A stretch of 64,000 nt of DNA from Pustulibacterium marinum. Lineage in GTDB: Bacteria; Bacteroidota; Bacteroidia; Flavobacteriales; Flavobacteriaceae. The translations under genes were made by a program, and so were the position numbers. The stretch covers positions 62,001-126,000 of the forward strand of contig NZ_FPBK01000006.1 in the NCBI RefSeq assembly GCF_900116665.1. The letters are read 5' to 3'. Positions 51,318 through 59,989 of this stretch are shown here, piece after piece (position 1 is the stretch's first letter; each line of letters starts with the position of its first letter). The notes beneath the pieces were generated by a model, which saw nothing but the letters and a program-made list of their open reading frames with translations, was not told the DNA's origin and ran no database searches.

Positions 51318-51830
51318 CTAAGAGAAGAGCAGGATCTGCTTAAAATACTCCAAGCAAAATCACATCAGAGTAATTAAAGAGTAGCGCTTTGGTGACTGTC
51401 TACCAGCGATAGTGAATGAAATCAAATATAAACACACCCGAGTGAAGCTTCAATCGGCCTACGAAGAGATTTTTCAACCACATAGTAAAAATTACATCAG
51501 AGTGAGTAAAGCGCAGCGTTTTATGACTGTCTACCAGCGATAGTGAATGAAGAAGCGGAAGTGCATTGCAAGGCAATAAGCATGGAGCTTCGAGAATGAA
51601 CGGTGCGCGAGGCAATCGCCTTTAGACAGTCTTGAAATCGAAGATTCATGAATACCTCATAAAACAATATAATTGAATGAATATTTTTTGGTTACTTTTT
51701 TATCAAGAACTGCGAAGCACATCATGAGTTCATTAAAGACAATAAATAAACAACGAATAAAAAAGTAGCAACCCGTTAGGGTAAAACTTGGCGCTTATAC
51801 CCAAACCTTTATTCTCAAAAATACACACCC
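51318..51830. repeat. Long composite repeat, copy 3
   Basis: It is longer than the other copies because the AGCGATAGTGAATGA block occurs twice, at about 51407 and 51536, suggesting an internal duplication. Its end matches copy 1 through the TATACCCAAACCTT block. Confidence 0.75.
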
Positions 51831-51839
51831 CGAATCCCA

Positions 51840-51868
51840 CGTCATCCTGAACTCGTTTCAGGATCTCT
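51840..51868. repeat. REP-like palindrome, short form
   Basis: CGTCATCCTGAACTCGTTTC followed by AGGATCTCT, placed just before the gene remnant. Confidence 0.8.
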
Positions 51869-51901
51869 CCAATCGAAAGGCAACATCCCACAACAAAAAA
51901 A

Positions 51902-52036
51902 CTGCAGCAGTGGTACACATTTAAAGATCCCCCAACCCTTAATTTACCAAAATTGGCACCAACTGCTACAGCAGCAGCAAAGGTAAGCGGAGTAAGCGTG
52001 ATGGAATTACGGTTTTCCGTAACGGAAGTGAAATAA
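51902..52036 (+). pseudogene. 3' remnant of a truncated gene
   Basis: An open frame of 44 codons ends LAPTATAAAKVSGVSVMELR and then FSVTEVK before a TAA. Its composition is protein-like but it has no start signal, and its upstream side merges into REP repeat sequence. It is probably the tail of a gene cut off by a repeat insertion or rearrangement. The parent family was not identified. Confidence 0.35.
52007..52022. promoter_or_regulatory. TTACGG-N4-CCGTAA palindrome
   Basis: Six-base arms around TTTT, the same core as at 22477-22492. It lies within the gene remnant and 44 bp from the end of the response regulator gene, so a regulatory role is uncertain. Confidence 0.3.
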
Positions 52037-52065
52037 ACCCAAAAGAAAATACAGAAGGTTTAGAA

Positions 52066-52731
52066 TCAGATCAATCCCAAGTCTTTAGACACAGCAATTA
52101 ATTGAACCGCATTAGCCGATTTTAGCATGATCTTTAATTTGTTGATACGCTTTTCAATGGCACTTAAACTATGAGGCTGAATGTTCTTCGCTTTAAATTC
52201 TCTACTAATCTCAGTCTGACTCAAGCCTTGAGCCAAATGGGCTAAAAGCGCTATATCAAAGTCTTCAATATTCAAATCGTTCTGCGGATGCAGGGCATGG
52301 GCTACTTGTGGTGAAACATACGTTTCCCCGCGCCATAAGCTTTCAAGAGCAGTTTGCAGTTCTTGTATCCCATGACGTCCTTTACATACATAAGCCTGAA
52401 TACCTACTTCTTGTACCAATCGTTTCACACGTTGGTTGCGGTCTTCTATAGAATATGCAATGATCTGTACCTCCGGAAAAGCGGCTTTCACAGCACGTAT
52501 AAGTGCTTCGCCATCGGTAAGTTGTTGTGATCGGTGATCGGTCTTAAAAGAAAGATCGGTAATAAGTACCTCAAAAGGTACTGCATCCATGTGTGCTTTT
52601 TTCAAACGGAGCATAGCATCGTCACAATACTGTACGTGTTGTATTTGCGGAATGCCCAAAGTGTTCAATAGATACTGAACGCCTTCGGTAATGCTGTGCA
52701 AGTCTTCTGCTATGAGTATTTTCTGGAACAT
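52066..52731 (-). CDS. LuxR-family response regulator
   Basis: This is a 221-residue regulator. The receiver domain has E9-D10 (LIAEDLHSI), a phosphoacceptor Asp in VLITDLSFK and a Lys in YVCKGRHG. The C-terminal HTH (LLAHLAQGLSQTEISREFKA, then SAIEKRINKLK) is somewhat diverged from canonical LuxR. It lies 4 bp downstream of the TPR histidine kinase gene and is its likely partner. Confidence 0.88.
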   Translation of the reverse strand: MFQKILIAEDLHSITEGVQYLLNTLGIPQIQHVQYCDDAMLRLKKAHMDAVPFEVLITDLSFKTDHRSQQLTDGEALIRAVKAAFPEVQIIAYSIEDRNQRVKRLVQEVGIQAYVCKGRHGIQELQTALESLWRGETYVSPQVAHALHPQNDLNIEDFDIALLAHLAQGLSQTEISREFKAKNIQPHSLSAIEKRINKLKIMLKSANAVQLIAVSKDLGLI

Positions 52732-52735
52732 AGGC

Positions 52736-54628
52736 CTATAGGATCATCGTGGCTTGGAAGCCTTTATCTTTTGCTGTGGTAAAGGTAAGGCTTCCGTTCA
52801 AAGCTCGGATACGGTTTTCCGCATGCTGTAAACCACTTTTAGAAAGGGTATCAGTTCCTACGCCATTATCAGTATAAGTCACATAAAGCTTTTTACCTTT
52901 CATGGTAAAGGAGAGCTTTACAAGTGTAGCCTTACTGTGTTTGCGCATATTGGTCATAAATTCTTGAAGTACTCGGTACAGACATATTTTTCGGGCTTCG
53001 GAGAGTTCTTCCCAGGCAATGGTAGTCATTCCGGTACTCACCAATATAAGCTCGGGTGCTTGGTAGCTGTGCAACAGGTCTTGCAATGCTTCTTGAAAGT
53101 GTCCATCGGTTACAATACTACTATGGGCTTTGGAGATATTTCTACTGCGTTGATAAATACCATCTAGCTGGGTAAGCAATTGATCTTGGTCTACCACGCT
53201 GTATGTTACTTTCTGCATGGTTTGGTAAATATCATTGGCGATCTCGTCATGTATTTGTTTCCCAATTCGGGTTTCGGTGGCATAAATGGCTTGCTGCGCT
53301 TTTCGCTTTCGATAATTACGGTAAAGCCATAGTCCGCCAGCAAAGAGGAGTAGGGTAATGCCGGCTACCAATTGCCAAATAATGGTATGTTGGGTTGCTA
53401 CTTGCCGTTCTAGTTCACTTTGTTGGTATTTAAGGTGATTAGCTTCTGCAAGTTGATGTTCTTTACGGTAATTGTATTTGTAAGCAACATATTTTTCGGC
53501 TTGTAGTTGAATGGCATGGTCTATACTGTCTTTCATTCGTAAATAGTCGGTAGCATATTCCGTGGCTCCCAAACTGATGAGCAATTGATATATTTCCAAA
53601 AGCTCTTCTTGAAAGGCATGCGTTTCAGCAATGGCCAATGCTTGGCTTGCATAGTACAAGGCTTTCGAGTGTTGTCCAAAGGTTTGATAATATATTGCCA
53701 GATGGTAATAGCTACTGTAGATACCGGTGGCATAGTTCAGTTGGGTTCTTAAGTCCAATCCACGCTGTAAATAGGATAGGGCATGGGCATCGTGTTGAAG
53801 GGTGAGCGTCTTGCCCAAATTGTCTAGTGCGCGGGCATAGTCTTTGGTATCGGCAATGCTGTCGATACGGCTGAGCAGGTCTTCAAATAGCGAAATAGCT
53901 TTTGGATAGTTACCGGCTTCCACATATACGTTGGCTACATTGTTTTGTATAGTTTGAAGGTGATCTGGCTTGGTACTGAAAGAACGACTCTTTTCATAAT
54001 AGCTACGGGCTTCTTCAAATTGGTCGCGTTCTTTGTAAATGATCCCTAACTGATTATACAAACCGGTTAGGGATTCGTAAGTGGCTTCGTTCTCCGGAAG
54101 CATCCGCAATGCTTGCAATACAGTGGCTTCACTCTCAAAATACAGTCCGAGCTTACTTTGCAAACTGGCAATATATCGGTAAAGGTACACTTGATCTTTA
54201 AGTTCCTGCCGGGCATTGGCAAACACCAGTTCTTGCTCAAAGGCCTTTAGGGCTTCAAAATAATTGTTTTGATCATAATAGAAACGTGCTTTTCGGCGAA
54301 GGGCATATTGTAAAGCGCTTGTATCCTGTAGGCTTTCGCTCAGTTGATAGTACTGTGAAAAGGAAGCCTCTAGTACATCAGGGAAAGACTGTTTAGTAGC
54401 ATAATGAAATTGATATCGATAGGCTCTTTGAAGGGTTAGGGAATCATGTTGTTCCTTTGCTTCAGCCACTACGGTTTGCAACGCTTGCTGAATTTCTTCC
54501 GCAGTATGTGCTTTGCGCCAGCTTTGATCAAAAACAGCAGGGGTAGAAATTCCTTCTTGAGCTTGCATCCCAAATAGAAGGCTTAAGAAGAGTACTGCGA
54601 TGCTAACAAACCGTTTATTGATGTTCAT
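52736..54628 (-). CDS. TPR-containing sensor histidine kinase
   Basis: This is a 630-residue kinase with a signal peptide (VLFLSLLFGMQAQ), a periplasmic array of tetratricopeptide repeats (about 25-370, for example EATYESLTGLYNQLGIIYKE), and one transmembrane helix (about 415-435). The phosphoacceptor region KQIHDEIANDIYQ contains H460, and an HATPase_c domain follows with N box FMTNMRKHSKAT and G box DNGVGTD. I chose the ATG at 54628; a TTG five codons upstream would disturb the signal peptide. This layout is typical of Bacteroidota TPR kinases paired with LuxR regulators. The signal is unknown. Confidence 0.9.
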   Translation of the reverse strand: MNINKRFVSIAVLFLSLLFGMQAQEGISTPAVFDQSWRKAHTAEEIQQALQTVVAEAKEQHDSLTLQRAYRYQFHYATKQSFPDVLEASFSQYYQLSESLQDTSALQYALRRKARFYYDQNNYFEALKAFEQELVFANARQELKDQVYLYRYIASLQSKLGLYFESEATVLQALRMLPENEATYESLTGLYNQLGIIYKERDQFEEARSYYEKSRSFSTKPDHLQTIQNNVANVYVEAGNYPKAISLFEDLLSRIDSIADTKDYARALDNLGKTLTLQHDAHALSYLQRGLDLRTQLNYATGIYSSYYHLAIYYQTFGQHSKALYYASQALAIAETHAFQEELLEIYQLLISLGATEYATDYLRMKDSIDHAIQLQAEKYVAYKYNYRKEHQLAEANHLKYQQSELERQVATQHTIIWQLVAGITLLLFAGGLWLYRNYRKRKAQQAIYATETRIGKQIHDEIANDIYQTMQKVTYSVVDQDQLLTQLDGIYQRSRNISKAHSSIVTDGHFQEALQDLLHSYQAPELILVSTGMTTIAWEELSEARKICLYRVLQEFMTNMRKHSKATLVKLSFTMKGKKLYVTYTDNGVGTDTLSKSGLQHAENRIRALNGSLTFTTAKDKGFQATMIL

Positions 54629-54733
54629 AGGGCTAAAATACAAACTTTTTATACAGACGGAAGCAATTTAGGGTCTAACTTATGAGCATGTAAAAAAGAA
54701 GTACTAGTAGTATAGCATACGGTATATTTACCT

Positions 54734-54741
54734 TAATTTTG
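54734..54741 (+). promoter_or_regulatory. TAnnTTTG -7 element upstream of lplA
   Basis: TAATTTTG matches the Bacteroidota -7 consensus 33 bp before the lplA start. No clear -33 TTG is seen at the usual distance. Confidence 0.4.
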
Positions 54742-54773
54742 AGGTTTTTGACGAACAATTAGAACTCATACCT

Positions 54774-55760
54774 ATGCTTATTATAGAGTCGCCTTCAAAC
54801 AATGCATATTTCAATATAGCTACAGAAGAATATTTACTATCCAAATTCCCAACGGAAGATATTTTCTTATTGTACATCAATGCTCCTTCGATCATAGTTG
54901 GAAAGTTTCAAAATACATTGGCAGAGATCAATCTGGAATATGTAAAGGAAAAGGATATTAAAGTAGTGCGTAGAATGAGCGGTGGCGGAACGGTATACCA
55001 CGATATGGGAAACTTGAACTTCTCTTTTCATACCCAATTAAACACCAGTGAGTTTATGGACTTTAGTACGTTTACAGAGCCGGTGGTTCGTTTGTTGCAA
55101 TCGTTAAACGTTCCTGCTAAATTGGAAGGTAGAAACGATTTATTGGTAGACGGAAAGAAGTTCAGCGGAAATGCAAAATTAGGGCGCCAGGGAAAAATGA
55201 TTCAGCATGGTACTATTTTAATAGATTCTGAAATGAGTGTTTTAGGCGATGTCTTAAAAATAAACCCTTTGAAGTACAAGGATAAAGCGGTAAAGTCAAA
55301 CCGTGCCAGAGTGACTAATTTAATTCATTACCTTCCGGAAGGCACTACAACAGAGTCTTTCAAAACATTATTGATAGCAGCAATTGAGCAAGACAATCCG
55401 GGGAGCCGGCGCTATTCGTTAACACAAGAGGATATTGAAGCTATTGAAGTCTTAGTATTAGAAAAATACGATACTTGGGATTGGAACTTTGGCTTTTCTC
55501 CGAAATACAATTTTCAACAGGCAGTTAAAATTCCGGCGGGCTTTATTGAAGTGCATTTGGAAGTAGCGAAGGGAGGCATCATTGAAAAAGCCAAGATTTT
55601 TGGTGATTTCTTTGCCGAAAAGCCTATTGAAGACTTAGAAAACATGCTCATAAATAAAAAACATGATGTGCAGATGCTTACAGAACTCTTTGAGGCTATA
55701 GACGTAACCCTGTACTTTGGAAAAGTGACCAAAGAGGAACTGCTAACTGTTTTTATCTAA
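54774..55760 (+). CDS. lplA: Lipoate-protein ligase A
   Basis: LplA attaches scavenged lipoate, via lipoyl-AMP, to the lysine of E2 and GcvH domains. The 328-residue protein has the catalytic RRMSGGGTVYHDMGNLNFS motif (about 71-89), the lysine motif in FSGNAKLGRQG and a full C-terminal accessory domain (WDWNFGFSPKYNF). The N-terminal ESPSNNAYFNIATEEYLL is also typical. Length matches the two-domain E. coli-type enzyme. Confidence 0.95.
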   Translation: MLIIESPSNNAYFNIATEEYLLSKFPTEDIFLLYINAPSIIVGKFQNTLAEINLEYVKEKDIKVVRRMSGGGTVYHDMGNLNFSFHTQLNTSEFMDFSTFTEPVVRLLQSLNVPAKLEGRNDLLVDGKKFSGNAKLGRQGKMIQHGTILIDSEMSVLGDVLKINPLKYKDKAVKSNRARVTNLIHYLPEGTTTESFKTLLIAAIEQDNPGSRRYSLTQEDIEAIEVLVLEKYDTWDWNFGFSPKYNFQQAVKIPAGFIEVHLEVAKGGIIEKAKIFGDFFAEKPIEDLENMLINKKHDVQMLTELFEAIDVTLYFGKVTKEELLTVFI

Positions 55761-55770
55761 ACTTTGTTGA

Positions 55771-56322
55771 ATGAACGCGCAACATTCCATAGCGGCTTCC
55801 AAATTAAAACGCCATAAGATTGCGTTTACAATGACTCCAAATCAAATAGTATTGGGAAAGTCAAAACTCGATATACTCACGATAGTTGGTTTGGTGATAT
55901 TTCCAATAGTTTCCTTCTTTGTCATAGTTTATTTTGCTTGGCAAGCAAGTGCAGATGCGGTTTTACTAAAGATGGAAATAGTAAGTGCGCTTTTTTTTAT
56001 GTTGACATCAGCTTTTCTGACCTACCAGCGGTTGCTAGCCAAAAAACGAAGTAATGGAAAGGTAAAGGTCATTCGTCAACATGCCATAGAAATTCAAACA
56101 GCAAACCGTACACAAGTTTATGACCGAACAAACATTGCCCAAATTTTAGTAGAGGTGAACGAACTAGATCAGTTTAGCTATGAGGGACTTTTGGTATTGG
56201 TAGACCGCAATCATCAACGGCATGAATTGTTAGGGTTTCAGGATGAACAGGAAAAATATGTGAAAGATGATATAGAATTCTTTGCAGAATTTCTGGAATC
56301 TCGTTTACAACTTCAAAAATAG
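55771..56322 (+). CDS. Two-helix membrane protein of unknown function
   Basis: This is a 183-residue protein with two adjacent helices (about 36-56 and 66-84) and a C-terminal soluble domain (100-183) with strands such as AIEIQTANRTQVYDR and LLVLVDRNHQRHELLG. The layout resembles small PH-like membrane proteins, but no signature is firm. It starts 10 bp after lplA and probably shares its transcript. Confidence 0.65.
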   Translation: MNAQHSIAASKLKRHKIAFTMTPNQIVLGKSKLDILTIVGLVIFPIVSFFVIVYFAWQASADAVLLKMEIVSALFFMLTSAFLTYQRLLAKKRSNGKVKVIRQHAIEIQTANRTQVYDRTNIAQILVEVNELDQFSYEGLLVLVDRNHQRHELLGFQDEQEKYVKDDIEFFAEFLESRLQLQK

Positions 56323-56330
56323 CGGATACA

Positions 56331-56356
56331 AAAAATCCCCTCCAATTAGGAAGGGA
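56331..56356. terminator. Weak bidirectional hairpin
   Basis: ATCCCCTCC and GGAAGGGAT pair with one bulge around a 5-base loop between the convergent genes ending at 56322 and 56379. Flanking A and T runs are short. Confidence 0.45.
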
Positions 56357-56378
56357 TGGTGTTTATAGTAAAAACTGT

Positions 56379-56756
56379 TTAGTTTTCTTCGGCGTAAGCT
56401 TGCAAAGAGGCTACATATCCTCTAAGGTCTTGCTTGTTTCCTTTATTGTCCGGTTCGGCAATCAAGTTCAATACATACAGCATACTTTCTGAAGGATCAA
56501 AGTCTTCCGTTGTGCTTGTTTCTTCTTCAAATCCTTCGATAGGCTCTTCTTCCGGAATTGGAATATCAAACTTATCATAGGTTTCTATATGTTCAAACAA
56601 CAAACGAATGGTCTTCGCTAAAAGTGGTTGTTGCTCTTCTACCGCGTAAGGTCTTAGACTTTTTAGATCTTCTACAATAGTATTGGTGATGATACCATTG
56701 CGCTCCACATCATCGATGAGCTTGTTAAGGAGTTTTATTGCTTTACGATTCTTCAA
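56379..56756 (-). CDS. Small acidic protein of unknown function, TTG start
   Basis: This is a 125-residue, largely helical acidic protein (GFEEETSTTEDFDPSESMLY) without motifs I recognise. It begins with TTG: no in-frame ATG occurs between this codon and the upstream in-frame stop. It is convergent with the membrane protein gene and stands alone otherwise. Confidence 0.65.
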   Translation of the reverse strand: MKNRKAIKLLNKLIDDVERNGIITNTIVEDLKSLRPYAVEEQQPLLAKTIRLLFEHIETYDKFDIPIPEEEPIEGFEEETSTTEDFDPSESMLYVLNLIAEPDNKGNKQDLRGYVASLQAYAEEN

Positions 56757-57009
56757 AATGAATGTTTTTAGTATTGCTACAAAGTTAACAGTTTGCTGCT
56801 TTTTTAAGAACGTGTTTCTTACTTTTTTTTAACAACAAAAGTAAAATAGGGTATAGACCACAAATAAGACTAATATTTTGTACCTTTCAAAAGAGCATTA
56901 CAGCTAATAATAATGGAATGTTAAACCACACTTAAACATTTCTAAAAAAGTTGATGCAGCCCTGTATTCATAGTACTTTTATTGTAGAAATAAAAAACAA
57001 AAAGATACT

Positions 57010-57510
57010 ATGGATTATTTAAAATTAGATAAAGAAAAAACTGCTAAAACCGTTTTTGAATTCAACGTTTTATTGGCAGACTATCACATGTATTACCAAA
57101 AAATTCGTAACTTTCACTGGAATGTTCTTGGACATAACTTCTTTGATTTACATGAACAGTTCGAAGAAATGTACACGGATGCTCAGGTAAAAATAGATGA
57201 AATTGCAGAGCGTATTTTAGCATTGGAATACCAACCGGTAAGTAATTATACCGAATACTTAGAAATTTCTAACTTAAAAGAGTCTCCATCTGATTTAAAG
57301 GATGTTGAAATGGTAAAAACCTTGTTAGAAGATCAAACTACGGTAATTGCTCAGATGCGTAAAACGCTTAACAAAGCAGATGATAACAACGATGAAGGTT
57401 CCATCGATTTATTAGGAGCTTATATTCGTGAGTTAGAAAAAACATCATGGATGTTAAATGTTTGGTTAAAGAAAACCACACAGACATTAGAGAAAAAAGA
57501 AATGCATTAA
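57010..57510 (+). CDS. dps: Dps-family ferritin-like DNA-protection protein
   Basis: This is a 166-residue mini-ferritin that oxidises Fe2+ with H2O2 and stores iron, protecting DNA in starvation or stress. The ferroxidase signature is present: IRNFHWNVLG with the ligand His, and LHEQFEEMYTDAQVKIDEIA with Asp and Glu ligands of the intersubunit site. Its 250-bp upstream region is long for this genome and ends with a TACTTTTA-like element about 30 bp before the ATG. It contains no gene. Confidence 0.92.
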   Translation: MDYLKLDKEKTAKTVFEFNVLLADYHMYYQKIRNFHWNVLGHNFFDLHEQFEEMYTDAQVKIDEIAERILALEYQPVSNYTEYLEISNLKESPSDLKDVEMVKTLLEDQTTVIAQMRKTLNKADDNNDEGSIDLLGAYIRELEKTSWMLNVWLKKTTQTLEKKEMH

Positions 57511-57748
57511 TTTGCATTGTACATACACCATGTAGTGAAGCTATTGGGAGTTCTCAGGTTCGCAGCTATAAATCACCAATACTTCAGGGTAGTCACATTT
57601 AGGGAATTTATTAATTACAGAATAAATTTGGGCTACACTTCATGGTTACCACCAAAACTATTCTTCACTCCACGGGGAATAGTTTTTTTATATACTGATT
57701 TTTTACTGTACTTTTAAAACTGACTAACAACTCCAACTCTTTCTATAT

Positions 57749-58681
57749 ATGTTTTATCAAGAAGAAACCACAGAAGAAATTAACGAGCAATTTAAAACAG
57801 CTTGGGATAAGATGGTAACTAAACTAGGTGACTGGTTTGATGCTATTGTCGTAAATCTTCCTAATTTCATATTGGCAATATTGGTCTTTGTGGCTGCATT
57901 CTTGCTCTCTGGTTATATAAGCAAATTTACACTTCGCTTATTGCACAAGACCAAAATGCAACGGTCTATAAAGATCATGATTTCTAAAATAGTATCTGTT
58001 ATGGTCATCCTCATTGGTATGATACTGGCGTTGGGAATTATGAACTTAAGTAAAGTTCTAACTACCATATTAGCAGGTGCGGGAGTTGCCGGTTTAGCAG
58101 TTGGTTTGGCGTTGCAAGGTACTCTAAGCAATACTTTTTCAGGAATCATGCTTTCAGTAGTGGATAATATTAAAATTGGTGATTGGGTGGAAACCAATGG
58201 CTATACTGGAGAAGTTTTAGATATCGATTTAAGAAATACAACCATTCGCCAAGTTGATAATAAACTAGTGTATGTGCCAAACCGATTGGTAGTGGAAAAC
58301 AGTCTTAAGAACTATAGTACAAATTCTCAAGCCAGAGTGATTCTTACTTGTGGAGTTGGGTATGAAAGTAATCTGGAAATGGTACGGGAAGTAACCATTA
58401 AAGTAGCTAAAGAATTATCTAAAGATAGCGGTAGAGAAAATGAAGTTCAATTCTTCTACACAGAGTTTGGAGATAGTTCTATCAATTATGAGTTGCGCTT
58501 TTGGGTCAATGCTGCGAAACTAATCAATATTCGTGAAGCAAAGGGAGAAGCGATAATGAAGATCAAAAAAGCATACGATCAGCATAACATCAACATTCCA
58601 TTCCCAATACGTACCATCAATTTTACAAACCCTATGACGGTACAAGAAAAGGGCAGTGCAAAAAATTCAGATAGTGAATAG
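57749..58681 (+). CDS. mscS: Small-conductance mechanosensitive channel (MscS)
   Basis: This is a 310-residue channel that opens under membrane tension to release solutes. After an amphipathic N-terminus there are helices at about 36-57 and 80-100, then the pore helix TM3 AGAGVAGLAVGLALQGTLSN with its Ala/Gly packing, the MscS beta domain (IKIGDWVETNGYTGEVLDID) and the cage domain. Length and topology match E. coli MscS plus a short C-terminal extension. Confidence 0.93.
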   Translation: MFYQEETTEEINEQFKTAWDKMVTKLGDWFDAIVVNLPNFILAILVFVAAFLLSGYISKFTLRLLHKTKMQRSIKIMISKIVSVMVILIGMILALGIMNLSKVLTTILAGAGVAGLAVGLALQGTLSNTFSGIMLSVVDNIKIGDWVETNGYTGEVLDIDLRNTTIRQVDNKLVYVPNRLVVENSLKNYSTNSQARVILTCGVGYESNLEMVREVTIKVAKELSKDSGRENEVQFFYTEFGDSSINYELRFWVNAAKLINIREAKGEAIMKIKKAYDQHNINIPFPIRTINFTNPMTVQEKGSAKNSDSE

Positions 58682-58737
58682 TGTAACATATCGAAGAGAT
58701 AACGACTGATAAAGTGTTCAATCAAAAATAAATAGAC

Positions 58738-59091
58738 ATGAATTACGCTTTAAAAGAAGATAATCAAACATTGGTATTAACACATTTGAGTCAGCTACTA
58801 GATTATGTAACTGGTTTTGGTGGACTTATTGCACCACTAGTGATTTGGCTTACTCAAAAAGACAAAATATATGGGATGGATCATCATGGAAAAATGATCC
58901 TAAATTTCCAATTGAGTATCTTGGTATATACAATAGCAAGTATTCCGTTGATGGTCATTACACTAGGCTTAGGTGTTATACTACCTATTGCTATTGCCAT
59001 TCTAGGGTTTATCATGCCAATAGTGAATGCTATCAAGGTAAATAGGGGACAAGAACCTAGTTATCCGTTGAGCATTCAGTTCATAAAATAA
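58738..59091 (+). CDS. DUF4870 membrane protein
   Basis: This is a 117-residue protein with the family features: an N-terminal ALxHLSQLLDYVTGFGGLI segment, PLVIWLTQKD, then GKMILNFQLSILVYTIASI and a glycine-rich third helix. Proteins of this type are Tic20-like small membrane proteins of unknown function. It is 56 bp from mscS and 18 bp from the next gene, so the three may be co-transcribed. Confidence 0.85.
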   Translation: MNYALKEDNQTLVLTHLSQLLDYVTGFGGLIAPLVIWLTQKDKIYGMDHHGKMILNFQLSILVYTIASIPLMVITLGLGVILPIAIAILGFIMPIVNAIKVNRGQEPSYPLSIQFIK

Positions 59092-59109
59092 AAGAATCAT
59101 ACATTATAA

Positions 59110-59886
59110 ATGAATACCGAACACAAATTCAACATAGCTGTATTGATCGATGGTGACAATGCACAAGCAAAATTGATTAAAGAAGTTATAGAAGAAGCCT
59201 CTAAATATGGAAAAGCAACCATTCGCCGTATTTATGGCGACTGGACTTCTCACCACATGAACAGTTGGAAGAGTACCATCAATCAGCATTCCATAAGTCC
59301 AATTCAAAAATTCTCTTATACTACCGGAAAAAACTCTACCGATAGTTCCATGATTATTGACGCAATGGACATTCTACACAGCGATCGTATTGAAGGATTC
59401 TGTATTGTTTCTAGTGATAGTGATTATACAGGGTTGGCCAAACGTATTCGCGAAGAAGGATTATTTGTGATGGGAATAGGCGAGAAGAAAACCCCGCAGG
59501 CTTTTGTAAAATCTTGTGAAGTATTCACGTATACTGAAAACTTAGTGCAACATTTGGAAGAGGATGTTCCGGAAGTAGAACGTACAAAGAATTCCAAGTC
59601 AAAAGCAACAAATACCATACAAGTAACTCCAAAACAAAAGTTTGTGAAATTGTCTAAAGAAGATGCCGCTACCATAAATAAAGCATTTCAAATTTCTTTA
59701 AATGATTCTGAAGACGAAGCACATTTATCAAAAGTAGGGGCAAACATTCGTAAAATAGATCCTGGTTTTGATGCTAGAGCTTATGGATATAGTAACTTAA
59801 CCAAGTTATTTGCTAATTTGGAAAAATATACCGTATTGAAAAACGTAGTTGGCGGATTAAACCATCCGCTAGTGAAAATGAAATAA
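59110..59886 (+). CDS. NYN-domain RNase with C-terminal OST-HTH (LabA-like)
   Basis: This is a 258-residue protein. Residues 8-150 form a NYN/PIN-like nuclease domain with the acidic residues in LIDGDNAQ, MIIDAMDIL and VSSDSDYTGL. The C-terminal 80 residues (ISLNDSEDEAHLSKVGANIR to NHPLVKMK) match an OST-HTH/LOTUS RNA-binding domain. The combination suggests RNA cleavage or turnover; targets are unknown. Confidence 0.88.
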   Translation: MNTEHKFNIAVLIDGDNAQAKLIKEVIEEASKYGKATIRRIYGDWTSHHMNSWKSTINQHSISPIQKFSYTTGKNSTDSSMIIDAMDILHSDRIEGFCIVSSDSDYTGLAKRIREEGLFVMGIGEKKTPQAFVKSCEVFTYTENLVQHLEEDVPEVERTKNSKSKATNTIQVTPKQKFVKLSKEDAATINKAFQISLNDSEDEAHLSKVGANIRKIDPGFDARAYGYSNLTKLFANLEKYTVLKNVVGGLNHPLVKMK

Positions 59887-59907
59887 ACGATTTTCTAGTT
59901 TGCAAAG

Positions 59908-59949
59908 AAAAAGCCCTGATCTGGTACAAGTGACCATTCAGGGCTTTTT
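59908..59949. terminator. Bidirectional terminator between the NYN gene and clpB
   Basis: A perfect stem AAAAAGCCCTGA/TCAGGGCTTTTT with an 18-base loop has T runs on both strands, between convergent genes. Confidence 0.9.
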
Positions 59950-59989
59950 AAATGAATTATAAAGTTGTATTGGGAATTCCCAATGCTCT

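Larger units (their letters stand above)
50796..52065. other. Gene-free repeat belt, right flank
   Basis: This 1.27-kb stretch holds four REP-like palindromes, a partial and a full long composite repeat, and a gene remnant next to the two-component genes. No intact gene is seen. Confidence 0.75.

Noticed and set aside
57517-57717. 66-codon open frame after dps
   Set aside because: Its composition is not protein-like and no start signal or context supports it; treated as intergenic.
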